Shown here: positions 1 through 9,700 of the stretch, one piece after another
Layout: the number at the start of each line of letters is the position of its first letter
Position numbering within the stretch: position 1 is the stretch's first letter
From: an uncultured Lachnospiraceae bacterium
Lineage (GTDB): Bacteria; Bacillota; Clostridia; Lachnospirales; Lachnospiraceae
DNA: 64,000 bases
Assembly: GCA_910588215.1 (NCBI GenBank)
Contig: CAJUQJ010000010.1
Span: 70,532-134,531, forward strand
Reading direction: 5' to 3'
Translations under genes and position numbers: made by a program
Notes under the pieces: generated by a model
What the model was told of the DNA's origin: nothing
The model's input: only the letters and a program-made list of their open reading frames with translations
Database searches by the model: none

Positions 1-128
1 TTTTGCGTAATTTAGTAAAATATACTTATATTTGTGCTTGGGAATAAATCATCTAATAATTGCAGTATAAGACAGACTGATATTTGGCCCAATCATGAGT
101 GAATAACAGAACTGGAGGATTGCGAGAA

Positions 129-2222
129 ATGAACATTTACACAACGGATAAGATTCGTAACGTGGTATTGCTGGGGCACGGTGGCTGCGGTAAGACCAGC
201 CTGGTGGAAGCGATGGCTTACCTGTCCGGTATCACTTCCAGAATGGGAAAAGTAGATGACGGGAACACAGTGAGTGACTTTGGCAAAGAAGAGCAGAAAC
301 GCCATATATCCATTGCGACATCTGTTATTCCAATCGAATGGGAAGGGGTGAAGATCAATGTGTTGGATACGCCCGGATTCTTCGATTTCGTAGGAGAAGT
401 GGAGGAAGCTGTCTCTACGGCGGATGCGGCTATCATCGTAGTGTCCGGCAAGGCTGGCATGGAAGTAGGTACGGAGAAAGCATGGGAGCTTTGCGAGAAG
501 TACAAGCTGCCAAGATTCGTGTTTGTAACGGACATGGATATTGACAATGCTTCTTTCAGACAGGTGGTATCTGATATGACCGAGAAGTATGGCAAGAAGA
601 TGGCGCCGTTCCATTTGCCGATTCGTGAGAATGAGAAATTTGTGGGCTATATCAATGTGATCACAGAGCAGGCATACCGCTGGGAAGGCAAGGAAGTTGT
701 AGAGTGCGACATGCCGGAATACAGCAAAGACAATCTGCAGCTGTGTCGCGACACTTTGATGGAGGCAGTGGCGGAGACGAGTGAAGAGTTTATGGAGCGC
801 TATTTCAACGGTGAGAGCTTTTCCGAGGCGGAGATCAGGGCGGCGCTGCGTACGAATGTCATGGATGGCAGCATTGTTCCAATGTCTATGGGATCCAATG
901 TACTTTGTCAAGGTGTTTACACGCTGCTTGACGACATTGTGAAATATATGCCAAGCCCGGAGAATCGTGAGCTGGCGGGCATCGACCTTAAGAGCAATGA
1001 GATCTTCCAGGCTAACTATGATTTCTCGAAACCGAAGTCAGCGTATATCTTTAAGACTATTGTAGATCCGTTTATCGGTAAATATTCTTTGATCAAGGTG
1101 TGTTCGGGTGTATTTAAGAATGACGACACGATCTATAACGACGAGAAAGAAGTAGAAGAGAAGATCAACAAGCTCTATGTGATGCAGGGCAATAAGCCGA
1201 TCGAGGTGAAGGAACTGCACGCAGGAGATATTGGTGCGATCGCGAAGTTGACTGCAGCCAGAACCGGTAATACTCTTTCCACCAAGGCAAGAATCATCCG
1301 CTATGGTAAGGCTGAGATCTCAACACCATATACATATAAGAGATACAGAGTGAAGAATAAAGGGGATGTAGATAAGGTATCCCAGGCATTGCAGAAGATG
1401 CGGCATGAGGATCAGACTTTATGGGTAGTCAACGACGGAGAGAACAGACAGACACTGATCTACGGTATGGGAGACCTGCATCTGGAAGTGGTTGCCAGCA
1501 GACTGCTCAATGAGTATAAGGTAGAAATCGAACTGGACGAGCCGAAGGTAGCCTACAGAGAGACGATTCGTAAGAAATCAGATGTAGAATATAAGTATAA
1601 GAAACAGTCCGGTGGACACGGTCAGTATGGTCATGTCAAGATGCGTTTCGAGTCATCCGGCGATCTGGAGACGGCTTATGTGTTTGACCAGGAAGTTGTG
1701 GGCGGTGCTGTTCCGAAGAATTACTTCCCGGCTGTGGAGAAGGGCTTACAGGATTCCGTTGTCAGTGGACCGCTTGCGGCATATCCGGTAGTCGGTGTTA
1801 AGGCAGTGCTTTATGACGGATCTTATCATCCGGTAGATTCTTCCGAGATGGCATTTAAGATGGCAACCATCCAGGCATTTAAGAAGGGATTCATGGAAGC
1901 GGGACCAGTATTGCTTGAGCCTATCGCGAATCTGAAAGTGACTGTTCCGGATTCTTATACCGGTGATGTCATGGGTGATCTGAATAAGAAGAGAGGACGT
2001 GTGCTCGGTATGAATCCGGCAGGAGAAGGTAAGACCGTGATCGAGGCTGATATCCCGATGGCATGTCTGAACGGTTATTGCACAGACCTTCGTTCCATGA
2101 CCGGCGGCCGCGGCAACTTTATGTACGAGTTCGTAAGATATGAGCAGGCGCCCAGTGATGTACAGGCCAAGGAAGTGGCTGCGAGAGCCGGTAAGGTTGC
2201 GGAGTCCGGAAGTGACGCATAA
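129..2222 (+). CDS. Elongation factor G-like GTPase (EF-G2 type)
   Basis: 697-residue translational GTPase with the EF-G domain order. The P-loop GHGGCGKT is at residues 16-23, followed by the G3 motif DTPGFFDF. Domains II to V follow, ending in the EF-G C-terminal ferredoxin-like fold (the region SYTGDVMGDLNKKRGRVLGM). The ATG at 129 is chosen because GGAGG lies 10 bases upstream; a GTG at 99 in the same frame has no such site. Canonical EF-G carries NKxD as G4, but here the corresponding segment reads VTDMDIDNASF, which points to the EF-G-like paralogue rather than the main fusA. Paralogues of this kind are common in Clostridia and their exact role (ribosome recycling or an accessory translocase) is not settled. 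The gene stands alone, followed by a structured RNA or 3' UTR and a terminator. Confidence 0.9.
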   Translation: MNIYTTDKIRNVVLLGHGGCGKTSLVEAMAYLSGITSRMGKVDDGNTVSDFGKEEQKRHISIATSVIPIEWEGVKINVLDTPGFFDFVGEVEEAVSTADAAIIVVSGKAGMEVGTEKAWELCEKYKLPRFVFVTDMDIDNASFRQVVSDMTEKYGKKMAPFHLPIRENEKFVGYINVITEQAYRWEGKEVVECDMPEYSKDNLQLCRDTLMEAVAETSEEFMERYFNGESFSEAEIRAALRTNVMDGSIVPMSMGSNVLCQGVYTLLDDIVKYMPSPENRELAGIDLKSNEIFQANYDFSKPKSAYIFKTIVDPFIGKYSLIKVCSGVFKNDDTIYNDEKEVEEKINKLYVMQGNKPIEVKELHAGDIGAIAKLTAARTGNTLSTKARIIRYGKAEISTPYTYKRYRVKNKGDVDKVSQALQKMRHEDQTLWVVNDGENRQTLIYGMGDLHLEVVASRLLNEYKVEIELDEPKVAYRETIRKKSDVEYKYKKQSGGHGQYGHVKMRFESSGDLETAYVFDQEVVGGAVPKNYFPAVEKGLQDSVVSGPLAAYPVVGVKAVLYDGSYHPVDSSEMAFKMATIQAFKKGFMEAGPVLLEPIANLKVTVPDSYTGDVMGDLNKKRGRVLGMNPAGEGKTVIEADIPMACLNGYCTDLRSMTGGRGNFMYEFVRYEQAPSDVQAKEVAARAGKVAESGSDA

Positions 2223-2244
2223 ACATGAACATGAAAGTACCCAT

Positions 2245-2438
2245 GACAGGGCGATAGTCTCCCGGACTTAATGGCCGGCGTGTTTTATCCGGAATACATA
2301 AGTGGGCAAGCCCACATCAACTCCCATCCCCTCGATTTCGAGGAGGTTGGACTGCCAATCCTGTCGACCCAGGATTGGCAGTGTCCGTAAGGACTATAAA
2401 CGTTCAGGAGCATCTACTTTGGAGTGGGTGCTTTTTTT
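2245..2438 (+). ncRNA. Unidentified structured RNA or structured 3' UTR
   Basis: The space behind the EF-G-like gene is packed with inverted repeats. ATAGTC (2254-2259) can pair with GACTAT (2392-2397), with GGAC (2264-2267) facing GTCC (2383-2386), which would close a multi-branched fold. Inside are GTGGG/CCCAC (2302-2315), a stem built on CAACTCC and CCTCGA (2318-2350), and a perfect 11-bp stem CTGCCAATCCT/AGGATTGGCAG (2352-2381). GTCC-GTAA-GGAC (2383-2394) is an alternative GNRA-capped hairpin that competes with the closing stem. A terminator ends the unit. The layout is that of a folded RNA of about 190 nt, but no Rfam family is recognised, and 6S, SRP, tmRNA, RNase P and T-box signatures are absent. 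It could be a free small RNA or a long 3' UTR. Confidence 0.5.
2409..2438 (+). terminator. Rho-independent terminator
   Basis: AGCATCTACT (2409-2418) pairs with AGTGGGTGCT (2423-2432) using two T-G wobbles across a TTGG loop, and is followed by six more T. It ends the EF-G-like transcription unit and the structured RNA. Confidence 0.85.
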
Positions 2439-2559
2439 GTAGATACAATAACATCTCACCGTCTAAAAATAAACAGTAATTTCCAAGAAAATTATAGAAT
2501 ACGGATCAGTAAAGTTATTCGATCCATAACGAAAAATTAAGAACTACTGCGCAAAACGG

Positions 2560-2587
2560 TTGACAAATCCGGCAGGTATACTACAAT
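2560..2587 (+). promoter_or_regulatory. Sigma-A promoter for leuS
   Basis: TTGACA (2560-2565), a 16-base spacer and TACAAT (2582-2587). It lies about 80 bases before the leuS start, so the leader is too short for a T-box; none of the T-box bulge sequence is present. The stretch from 2440 to 2558 is AT-rich and holds nothing else recognisable. Confidence 0.75.
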
Positions 2588-2669
2588 ATAGAACGTGGAT
2601 AAAATAAAAATAGCATGAATATGGTTCATATGAGAAAAGATGTCAGGAACCGATCAGAATGGAGGAAGT

Positions 2670-5198
2670 ATGGCAGAGATATATAACCATCGAGAGGTGG
2701 AAACAAAATGGCAGAAGGTGTGGGATGACGAGAAGGCATTTAAGACTTCCGAGGATTATTCCAGGCCGAAATATTATGCATTGGTTGAATTCCCTTATCC
2801 ATCTGGGCAGGGGCTTCATGTGGGACATCCAAGACCTTACACGGCGCTTGACATTGTAGCCAGGAAGAGAAGAATGCAGGGCTATAACGTCCTTTATCCG
2901 ATGGGATGGGATGCCTTTGGTCTGCCGACGGAGAACTATGCGATCCAGAATCATATTCATCCGAAGATTGTGACACAGAATAATGTCTCCCGTTTCAAGA
3001 GCCAGCTCCATTCTCTGGGATACTCTTTTGACTGGGACAGAGAGATCAATACGACGGATCCTATGTATTATAAATGGACGCAGTGGATTTTCCTTAAGCT
3101 GTTTAAAGCAGGACTTGCTTATAAATCCGAGATGCCCATCAACTGGTGTACCTCATGTAAGGTCGGTCTGGCCAATGAGGAAGTGGTAAACGGTGTCTGT
3201 GAACGGTGCGGTGCAGAAGTGGTGCGTAAGGTGAAGAGCCAGTGGATGCTGAAGATCACCGAATATGCAGACAAGCTTATCCAGGGGTTGGATTCGGTGG
3301 ACTATGTGGAGAGAGTTAAGGTATCCCAGAAGAACTGGATCGGGAAATCTACCGGTGCGGAAGTAGATTTCTCTATAAAAGGGAAAGAGGATAAGATGCG
3401 GATTTACACGACCCGCTGCGATACATTGTTTGGTGTGACTTATATGGTCATGTCACCGGAGCATCCTTTGATCGATAAATATAAAGAAGACATTAAGAAC
3501 TGGGATGAGGTCATGGCTTATCGGGAGCAGGCGGCCAAAAAGTCTGACTTTGAGCGTGCAGAACTGGCGAAAGAGAAGACTGGTGTGAAGATTGACGGTC
3601 TAACAGCGGTGAATCCGGTGAATGATGTGGAGATACCGATCTTTATCTCCGATTATGTGCTTATGAGTTATGGGACGGGTGCGATCATGGCGGTGCCTGC
3701 TCATGATGAAAGGGACTGGGAATTTGCGAAGAAATTCGGCTTGCCGATCATCGAGGTCGTTGCGGGCGGCAAGAATGTACAGGAAGAGGTTTACACGGAT
3801 GTGGCGACGGGAACGATCGTCAATTCCGGGTTTATCAGTGGGCTCAGTGTTGAGAATGCGCAGGCCAGAATGATAGACTTTTTGGAGGAAAAGGGCATCG
3901 GCTGTGCCAAGACTAATTTTAAATTGAGAGATTGGGTCTTCTCCAGACAGCGTTACTGGGGAGAGCCGATTCCTATCATACATTGTGAAAAATGCGGTTA
4001 TGTGCCGATCGATGAAAGTGAACTGCCGCTTGAACTGCCGGATGTGGACAGCTATATGCCTACCGATAACGGGGAATCTCCACTGGCACTTATGACCGAC
4101 TGGGTCAATACCAAATGCCCTTGTTGTGGAGGCCCGGCAAAGAGAGAGACGGATACGATGCCGCAGTGGGCAGGTTCTTCCTGGTATTTTCTGCGTTATA
4201 CGGATCCGACGAATACCGAGGCGCTGGCGAGCAAGGAAGCGTTGGACTACTGGATGCCGGTTGACTGGTATAACGGCGGTATGGAGCATACTACGTTGCA
4301 TCTTCTGTATTCCAGATTCTGGCATAAGTTCCTGTACGATCAGAAGACAGTACCTTGTCCGGAGCCTTATGCAAAGAGGACTTCCCACGGCATGATCCTG
4401 GGGTTGAATCCACATAACTTTGCGAACCTGTCTGCCGAGGAGCAGGAGAGGCTGCTTGCGGAACATGGCAGCGAGAAGGCAGCCAGAGCCGCTTTGAAAG
4501 AGAAATACGGTGAGATGGCGGAACACCCTGTAGTGAAGATGTCTAAATCTCTGGGAAATGTAGTCAATCCGGATGATATCGTGACAGAGTACGGTGCGGA
4601 CACACTCAGGACTTATGAAATGTTTATTGGTGCTTTTGAGTTGAGCGCAGGCTGGTCTGAGGACGGGGTGAAAGGATGCCGCCGCTTCTTGGAAAGAGTA
4701 TGGAAACTGCAGGATATCATGGTCGATGATGATGCCTACTCGAAGGAGTTAGAGACGAAGATGCATCAGACGATCAAGAAAGTCAGTAATGATTTCGAAA
4801 ATCTGAAATATAATACGGCGATCGCCGCGATGATGGCGCTGATCAATGAGTTTTATAAGAAAAATGTGGTGACAAGAGGTGAGTACAAGACGCTTCTTAC
4901 CATGCTGAATCCGGTGGCACCTCATATCACGGAAGAATTATGGCAGAGGGCCGGGTTTGAGGGTAGGCTGTATCAGGCTGCCTGGCCAGGATATGATGAG
5001 GCCAAGACAGTAGAGTCCACCGTGGAGATTGCGGTGCAGATCAACGGTAAGACGAGGGCTACGCTTATGATCGGCAAAGACGATCCGAAAGAGGCAGTTA
5101 TCGTTAAGGCGAAAGAGACCGTGTCCGATAAGCTTACCGGAACCATCGTCAAGGAGATCTATGTGCCGGGCAGGATCGTAAATATAGTACAGAAATAG
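2670..5198 (+). CDS. leuS: Leucyl-tRNA synthetase
   Basis: Class I aminoacyl-tRNA synthetase that charges tRNA-Leu in the cytoplasm. The HIGH-type signature HVGH is at residues 50-53 and KMSKS at 623-627. Between them lie a zinc-finger-like pair of CxxC motifs (WCTSCKVG and CERCGA), the CP1 editing domain, and a second Cys cluster (CEKCGY, CPCCGG). The anticodon-binding domain and a C-terminal segment complete 842 residues, the usual length for bacterial LeuS. The start at 2670 is chosen because GGAGG sits four bases upstream and MAEIYNHREVETKW matches the usual N-terminus; an in-frame ATG at 2640 has a poor site. It is a single-gene unit with its own promoter and terminator. Confidence 0.97.
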   Translation: MAEIYNHREVETKWQKVWDDEKAFKTSEDYSRPKYYALVEFPYPSGQGLHVGHPRPYTALDIVARKRRMQGYNVLYPMGWDAFGLPTENYAIQNHIHPKIVTQNNVSRFKSQLHSLGYSFDWDREINTTDPMYYKWTQWIFLKLFKAGLAYKSEMPINWCTSCKVGLANEEVVNGVCERCGAEVVRKVKSQWMLKITEYADKLIQGLDSVDYVERVKVSQKNWIGKSTGAEVDFSIKGKEDKMRIYTTRCDTLFGVTYMVMSPEHPLIDKYKEDIKNWDEVMAYREQAAKKSDFERAELAKEKTGVKIDGLTAVNPVNDVEIPIFISDYVLMSYGTGAIMAVPAHDERDWEFAKKFGLPIIEVVAGGKNVQEEVYTDVATGTIVNSGFISGLSVENAQARMIDFLEEKGIGCAKTNFKLRDWVFSRQRYWGEPIPIIHCEKCGYVPIDESELPLELPDVDSYMPTDNGESPLALMTDWVNTKCPCCGGPAKRETDTMPQWAGSSWYFLRYTDPTNTEALASKEALDYWMPVDWYNGGMEHTTLHLLYSRFWHKFLYDQKTVPCPEPYAKRTSHGMILGLNPHNFANLSAEEQERLLAEHGSEKAARAALKEKYGEMAEHPVVKMSKSLGNVVNPDDIVTEYGADTLRTYEMFIGAFELSAGWSEDGVKGCRRFLERVWKLQDIMVDDDAYSKELETKMHQTIKKVSNDFENLKYNTAIAAMMALINEFYKKNVVTRGEYKTLLTMLNPVAPHITEELWQRAGFEGRLYQAAWPGYDEAKTVESTVEIAVQINGKTRATLMIGKDDPKEAVIVKAKETVSDKLTGTIVKEIYVPGRIVNIVQK

Positions 5199-5242
5199 GC
5201 AGTATGATGAATAACGGTAAATTATTTCAATAAGGCTATCAA

Positions 5243-5307
5243 AGCAGATGGCAGGTGGTCAGAGAGAAGGTTCTTATGTGGTCTTTTCTCTGTCCATCTG
5301 CTGTTTT
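5243..5307 (+). terminator. Terminator after leuS
   Basis: AGCAGATGG (5243-5251) pairs with CCATCTGCT (5294-5302), followed by GTTTT. An inner CAGAGAGAA/TTTTCTCTG pair extends the stem. It lies between leuS and two converging reverse-strand genes and could serve both directions. Confidence 0.75.
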
Positions 5308-5321
5308 AAGATTTGATTGGA

Positions 5322-5588
5322 TTATTTTTTTCGCAGTTTCATCAGTTTATCGATCTTATCCAGTTCTTCGGCGGTGGAGTATTTGCGGATCGTAGCTGTG
5401 ATCGTTTCAATCTCTTCGTTGCTGAATGAAATGTGTTGGTCCATCCCCCGCTTGGCGATAGACATTAGGAATGGCATCATCTGTTCTTTTTTCAGGGATT
5501 GACTCTCGAATACAAGAGCTTGTAGAAAATTGAGTTTTGCTTTGTCGATCTTTGAGACGGCGGGATCATCCATCCAGTTTCCGGACAT
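5322..5588 (-). CDS. Conserved hypothetical protein, 88 aa
   Basis: Function not recognised. The 88-residue product is soluble and largely helical, rich in Lys, Met and Glu, with no signal peptide or membrane segment. A clear GGAGG site precedes the ATG on the reverse strand. It follows the 184-residue gene by 27 bases on the same strand, so the two are probably one operon. The segment around residues 36-72 (KEQMMPFLMSIAKRG, then FSNEEIETITATIRKYS) resembles a region found in small uncharacterised Lachnospiraceae proteins. That resemblance is an impression and was not checked by search. Confidence 0.75.
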   Translation of the reverse strand: MSGNWMDDPAVSKIDKAKLNFLQALVFESQSLKKEQMMPFLMSIAKRGMDQHISFSNEEIETITATIRKYSTAEELDKIDKLMKLRKK

Positions 5589-5615
5589 AGATTTGTTCCT
5601 CCTGTTTCGGTTAAA

Positions 5616-6170
5616 TTAATGATAAGGTTCGAGATTCTGCTGCTGGAACATCTCAAACATTTCTTTCTGTTCCGGTGTCAGCATATTCATAAGCATATCC
5701 ATCATGGAAAAGGAGCCAGTCCCGAATGTGCCGGGTTCGGCATCTGATTCTTCGGAAGAAGAACCACTGAAGGGGGATGACGCAGACATATCCGGGAATA
5801 TTTCCTGCAGTGCCGAGATCGTCTGCGACATTTCCTGAAAAGTTTCCATGGTCTGCAGCATATTGCGGAATTGTTCCAGCTGCCTGATCTCTTCCGGGGA
5901 AGAGTAGAGGCCAAGCTGCAGGCACAGTGACTGCAGGTCGGGTTTCTGCTTCTGTTCATCCCGGATGCTGCAACCGCTGATCTGGAAGGGATGCCGGCGG
6001 ACATAACGCATTGTGTACTGCAGCTCCATGTATTTAATATAGACAGCCATGTTTTTTTGCATGGAAGGCTCTATGTAGGGGAGCAGAACCTTTAGTTTCT
6101 GTATTTGATTTGTGGTGTATAAGGCATCGAATGCCATAACATTTGCTGCTTCTTCATGATTGTTTTCCAT
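5616..6170 (-). CDS. Conserved hypothetical protein, 184 aa, Met/Gln-rich C-terminus
   Basis: Function not recognised. The N-terminal 110 residues are helical (AFDALYTTNQIQKLKVLLPY and later). A Ser/Glu/Asp-rich linker follows at about residues 130-150, then a Met-rich tail (MMDMLMNMLTPEQKEMFEMF). No membrane segment or known motif is visible. The site upstream of the ATG is weak (AAAGG). It is the first gene of a two-gene reverse-strand operon with the 88-residue protein. Tails of this sort resemble those of small spore- or gene-cluster-associated proteins in Clostridia, but that is not enough to assign a role. Confidence 0.75.
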   Translation of the reverse strand: MENNHEEAANVMAFDALYTTNQIQKLKVLLPYIEPSMQKNMAVYIKYMELQYTMRYVRRHPFQISGCSIRDEQKQKPDLQSLCLQLGLYSSPEEIRQLEQFRNMLQTMETFQEMSQTISALQEIFPDMSASSPFSGSSSEESDAEPGTFGTGSFSMMDMLMNMLTPEQKEMFEMFQQQNLEPYH

Positions 6171-6290
6171 AGATCGTGTGCCTTTCTGATGCCTGTGATC
6201 ACACCCACATGTGCCTATAGTATGCTTATGTACATTAGGATAGATTTATGAGTGGTATAAAAATGCTGCCCCTTTATCCATGATATGAGA

Positions 6291-6321
6291 AAATAGGCTC
6301 CGATGGAGCCAGAGCCTATTT
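6291..6321 (-). terminator. Inverted repeat, probable terminator of the Cys-rich gene
   Basis: AAATAGGCTC (6291-6300) and GAGCCTATTT (6312-6321) form a perfect 10-bp stem. A nested GGCTCC/GGAGCC offers an alternative fold. It lies about 50 bases downstream of the reverse-strand Cys-rich gene, and the arm ends in T-rich sequence in that direction. Confidence 0.65.
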
Positions 6322-6368
6322 CCCAGATGTGAACTATATAGATGTGAAGGGGACTGTCGTCCTGTCCT

Positions 6369-6596
6369 TTAGCCGCAGCAGCTGGAGAGGATCAGTAACC
6401 AGATCAGGGTATTGCAGCAGTTGTTATCGGAGCCGCCGAAAAGGCCGAATCCGCCGCCGTCACACCCGCATCCATCGTTATTGTTGTTGCAGCATGCAAG
6501 AAGGATAAGGATCCAGATCCAGGAACCGCATCCACCGCCGAAGAAACCGCCGTTATTATTGTTGCATCCGCAGTGAGTTGCTGATAAATCGCTCAT
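6369..6596 (-). CDS. Gly/Asn/Cys-rich small protein (chorion high-cysteine type annotation)
   Basis: 75-residue protein of very skewed composition. Two short hydrophobic stretches (SWIWILILLACC at about 25-36 and TLIWLLILSSCC at 63-74) alternate with Asn runs, Gly runs and Cys-containing turns (GCGCDGGG, DNNCC). Its 10 or so cysteines give it the look of the small bacterial proteins that databases label chorion class high-cysteine HCB protein 13, which are frequent in Lachnospiraceae and of unknown function. GGAGG lies nine bases before the ATG. It is transcribed alone, away from the MBG-protein gene. Metal binding, a membrane role or a spore role are possible but none is shown. Confidence 0.75.
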   Translation of the reverse strand: MSDLSATHCGCNNNNGGFFGGGCGSWIWILILLACCNNNNDGCGCDGGGFGLFGGSDNNCCNTLIWLLILSSCCG

Positions 6597-6703
6597 GTTT
6601 TTGTGCCTCCAAATGTTAGTTATGGTTTATCTTATGTGGGTATGGTGTATGTGTTACTGAAAATTTATATATAAACTTCAGGTACTTTAATGTGCGTTCG
6701 GCA

Positions 6704-6732
6704 TTTACAATGCATTTCATTTTAGGTATAAT
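6704..6732 (+). promoter_or_regulatory. Sigma-A promoter for the MBG-repeat surface protein
   Basis: TTTACA (6704-6709), a 17-base spacer and a perfect TATAAT (6727-6732). It predicts a short leader ending in the AAGGAGG at 6755-6761. Confidence 0.8.
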
Positions 6733-6774
6733 TCATAGAAGAAGGGGAAACGAGAAGGAGGCATGATTATAAAG

Positions 6775-9700
6775 ATGAATAAAATATCTCACCCAAAATA
6801 TATGAGATTGGCAGCTGTGCTGTTATCAGCAGCGGTTTTGATAAGCAGTATGGATGTCAGTATGCTCAGGGTACAGGCAGCCGAGACATACGATCTTGCA
6901 GAAGAAAGTAATGCAGAAATGCCGCAGGATAATGCCGGGGATGTGTCGGACGCCGAAGTTAATGATGATACAGACACCCGGGAGAATGAAGATCCGGCCG
7001 ACGGTTCGGAGTCTCAGAGTGAGGAGAATGTATCTGACAATGATCTTCCCACGGAAGAGAATGACATACCGGGAAATGGAGATGTAGTGGACAATGCTGC
7101 TCCCAAAGAAGAGACTGATCCGGAAGAAAACGAGGACAGCAGCGAAAGTACAGATACAGATATGCCGAACGATATCGATCCGGATACGGGAGCCGTTTCT
7201 GACAGTGCCGATGAGCAGCATAGTACAGGAAGTATGACGGAATCTAATGCCTTGGCAGAAGACGGTACGGATTCGCCGACTCCGGTGAATACAACCGTGT
7301 CTATTTCGGGCATTTCGATAACGGATAAGATCTATGATGGTAAACCGATGGCATATGCCGGTGTGTTGAAGGCAACGGCGAAGGTCGGTGAAGGAAGTGC
7401 CGCCAAAGTGGAGGATGTGACTGCGTCGATAACGTTTTCATACAAGATCACAGGCATCGTTGACGATGGCAGCGCCTTTCCGGAAGTTACCGGTACGGTT
7501 ACTGGTGTAGGGGGTACGATCACCGGTTTTCCGAAGAATGTCGGGACATATAAGCTGCAGGTGCAGGCTTCGGGAAACAGCAGTGATGATAAGTATGTGT
7601 ATGCGTATACAGGTGCAGCGGAATATTCCTTCGATATTACAAAGAGACCGGTCACGGTAAGGGCGAAGGATATGCAGATTAAGATAACGGATAAATTCCC
7701 GCCTGACCCAAAACCACCAGCGAATGAATATGAATATGAATATTTAGCGAGCGGCTTTATAGGTACGGATGATTTCTCGTCAGATAAAAAGCCGAAATTC
7801 ACCTGTGAAGTGGCTAAGGATGAGGAAAAGGGTTTAAATATCCCGGGAAGATATGCGATTGTTCCCGCTGAGGGATCAAAGCAGACAGCAGATGCCGGAT
7901 CTAATTATACCGTTGTCCTCCAGCAAGGAACGCTGACTGTACTGGACAAAGAAACACTGACGATCGGCGGCGACATCATATCCGATAAGGTATATGATGG
8001 TAAGGCGGTTGTATGTGAGATTGAGAAGCTAAAGATAAATGGAGTTGATCTGGATAAAGTAACTATACCGAATATATCATACTCATACAGTATTTTCGGT
8101 ATAACAGATAGCGATGAAAAACTCATATATCCATCAAAGGAAGGCGACAGCGATGCAATTGATACAATAAATGATCATATGCCGACAGACGCCGGTCGGT
8201 ATAAGCTTAAAATAAAAGCAACCTCCGATGGTTATAAAGGAAACCAGCAGTTTAACTTTGACATCAAGAAGAGACCAGTGACTATTAAGGCAGATGATGC
8301 AGAAATTAAAGTGAATGACGATTTACCTGAGTTTGGTTATCATGTCAAGGGATTTCCGGATGAAAAGGGAGAGGATACGGAAGGAACTTCCGAGGATGAG
8401 GAGATTACCAATAAATTCCAACAAAAGCCGCGTTTCACATGCAATGCTGACACGAAAGTAGCTGGTGAATATACGATCATGCCCACTGGTGCATATGCCG
8501 GTCCAAATTATCTGATGGTTTATGAGTCAGGAAAGCTGACGATCAAGGAAGGGTATCCGGTCATAATAGAGGGTATTAAGGTGTCCAATAAGATTTATGA
8601 CGGGAAAGCGATTGATTTTACGATCGATCCGAAGGCTTCCGTTGATTCTAAAGACGAACCGGATGCGGATAAGATAGTTTTCTCCTTTACTTATAGTATA
8701 GCAGGCACCAAAGCTGACGGCGCGCCTCCTGTCGTGGACGACAAAGACAAGATAGTCTGGCCGACAGATGCCGGGGAGTATGCACTTCAGGTGACGGCAG
8801 AGGGTACATCTGCGCAGGGCAGAACCTACAAGTACACAAAGGAATATCCTTTTAAGATCACGCCAAGACCAGTCGTTGTCAAAGTAAAGGATATGGAATT
8901 GAGAACGGGGGACGATTTTCCTCAGTATGAATACGAGATCGTTGAGGCTGAGAATTCCGGATTCCTTGGGGAAGATACATTTGAGAAGGGACCTTCCTTT
9001 ATCTGCGATATAGAGAGTATGGAGGAACCCGGGACCTATCTGATCACTGCATCGGGAGCGAAGGCCGGAGCAAACTATGACATAACATACCAGCCGGGAA
9101 CTCTGACGGTGATAGAGAGAGAGGTAGAGAAGACGAGAGCGTTTCTGCGTGTGATTGCGCCGCAGCCGGTGCTCAATATTGAGAATGGCACGCCGTTAGA
9201 GCAGATGGCGCTTCCGGACAGCGTGACCATCAAGACCCGGAATATTGGGGCGGCAGACGGCGAAGTGACCGTAAACGAGACGGAAGAGATAACGGAAACC
9301 ACACAAGTAATATGGGAGAGAAAGCCTGTAGACGGCACTTCCTACAGCGTTGCAAGCCCGACAGCACAGACCTTTAAGCTGCAGGGAACGGTGGTTCTGC
9401 CGGCGGATGTGGCCGGGCCGGAAGTTCCGGAAGGCGCCGAAGATCCTCTGTTAGTCAAGATTCAGGTTTCCGTAAGGGAACAGTGGATTTCCAGGGAGAA
9501 GGTGGCGAAACCCAAGGCAAACATAGCAACCGGAACCGCTGTTCGGAGGGGAACGAAGGTGACGTTGTCCTGTGACACGGAGGGGGCAGATATCTATTAT
9601 ACATTGGATGCCACCAAACCGCCGACAAAGGAAAGCAACCGCTATACGTATCCCATTGAGATCAATGGATATACGGTGATCTGGGCATTCGCCTATAAGG

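Noticed and set aside
2245..2438. 6S RNA
   Set aside because: 6S RNA is one long hairpin with a central bubble; here several separate stems radiate from a junction.
2440..2660. T-box leader for leuS
   Set aside because: No AGGGTGGNACCGCG-type bulge or specifier stem; the promoter lies only about 80 bases before the start.
3600..4526. 308-codon reverse-strand open frame
   Set aside because: It is the antisense shadow of leuS.
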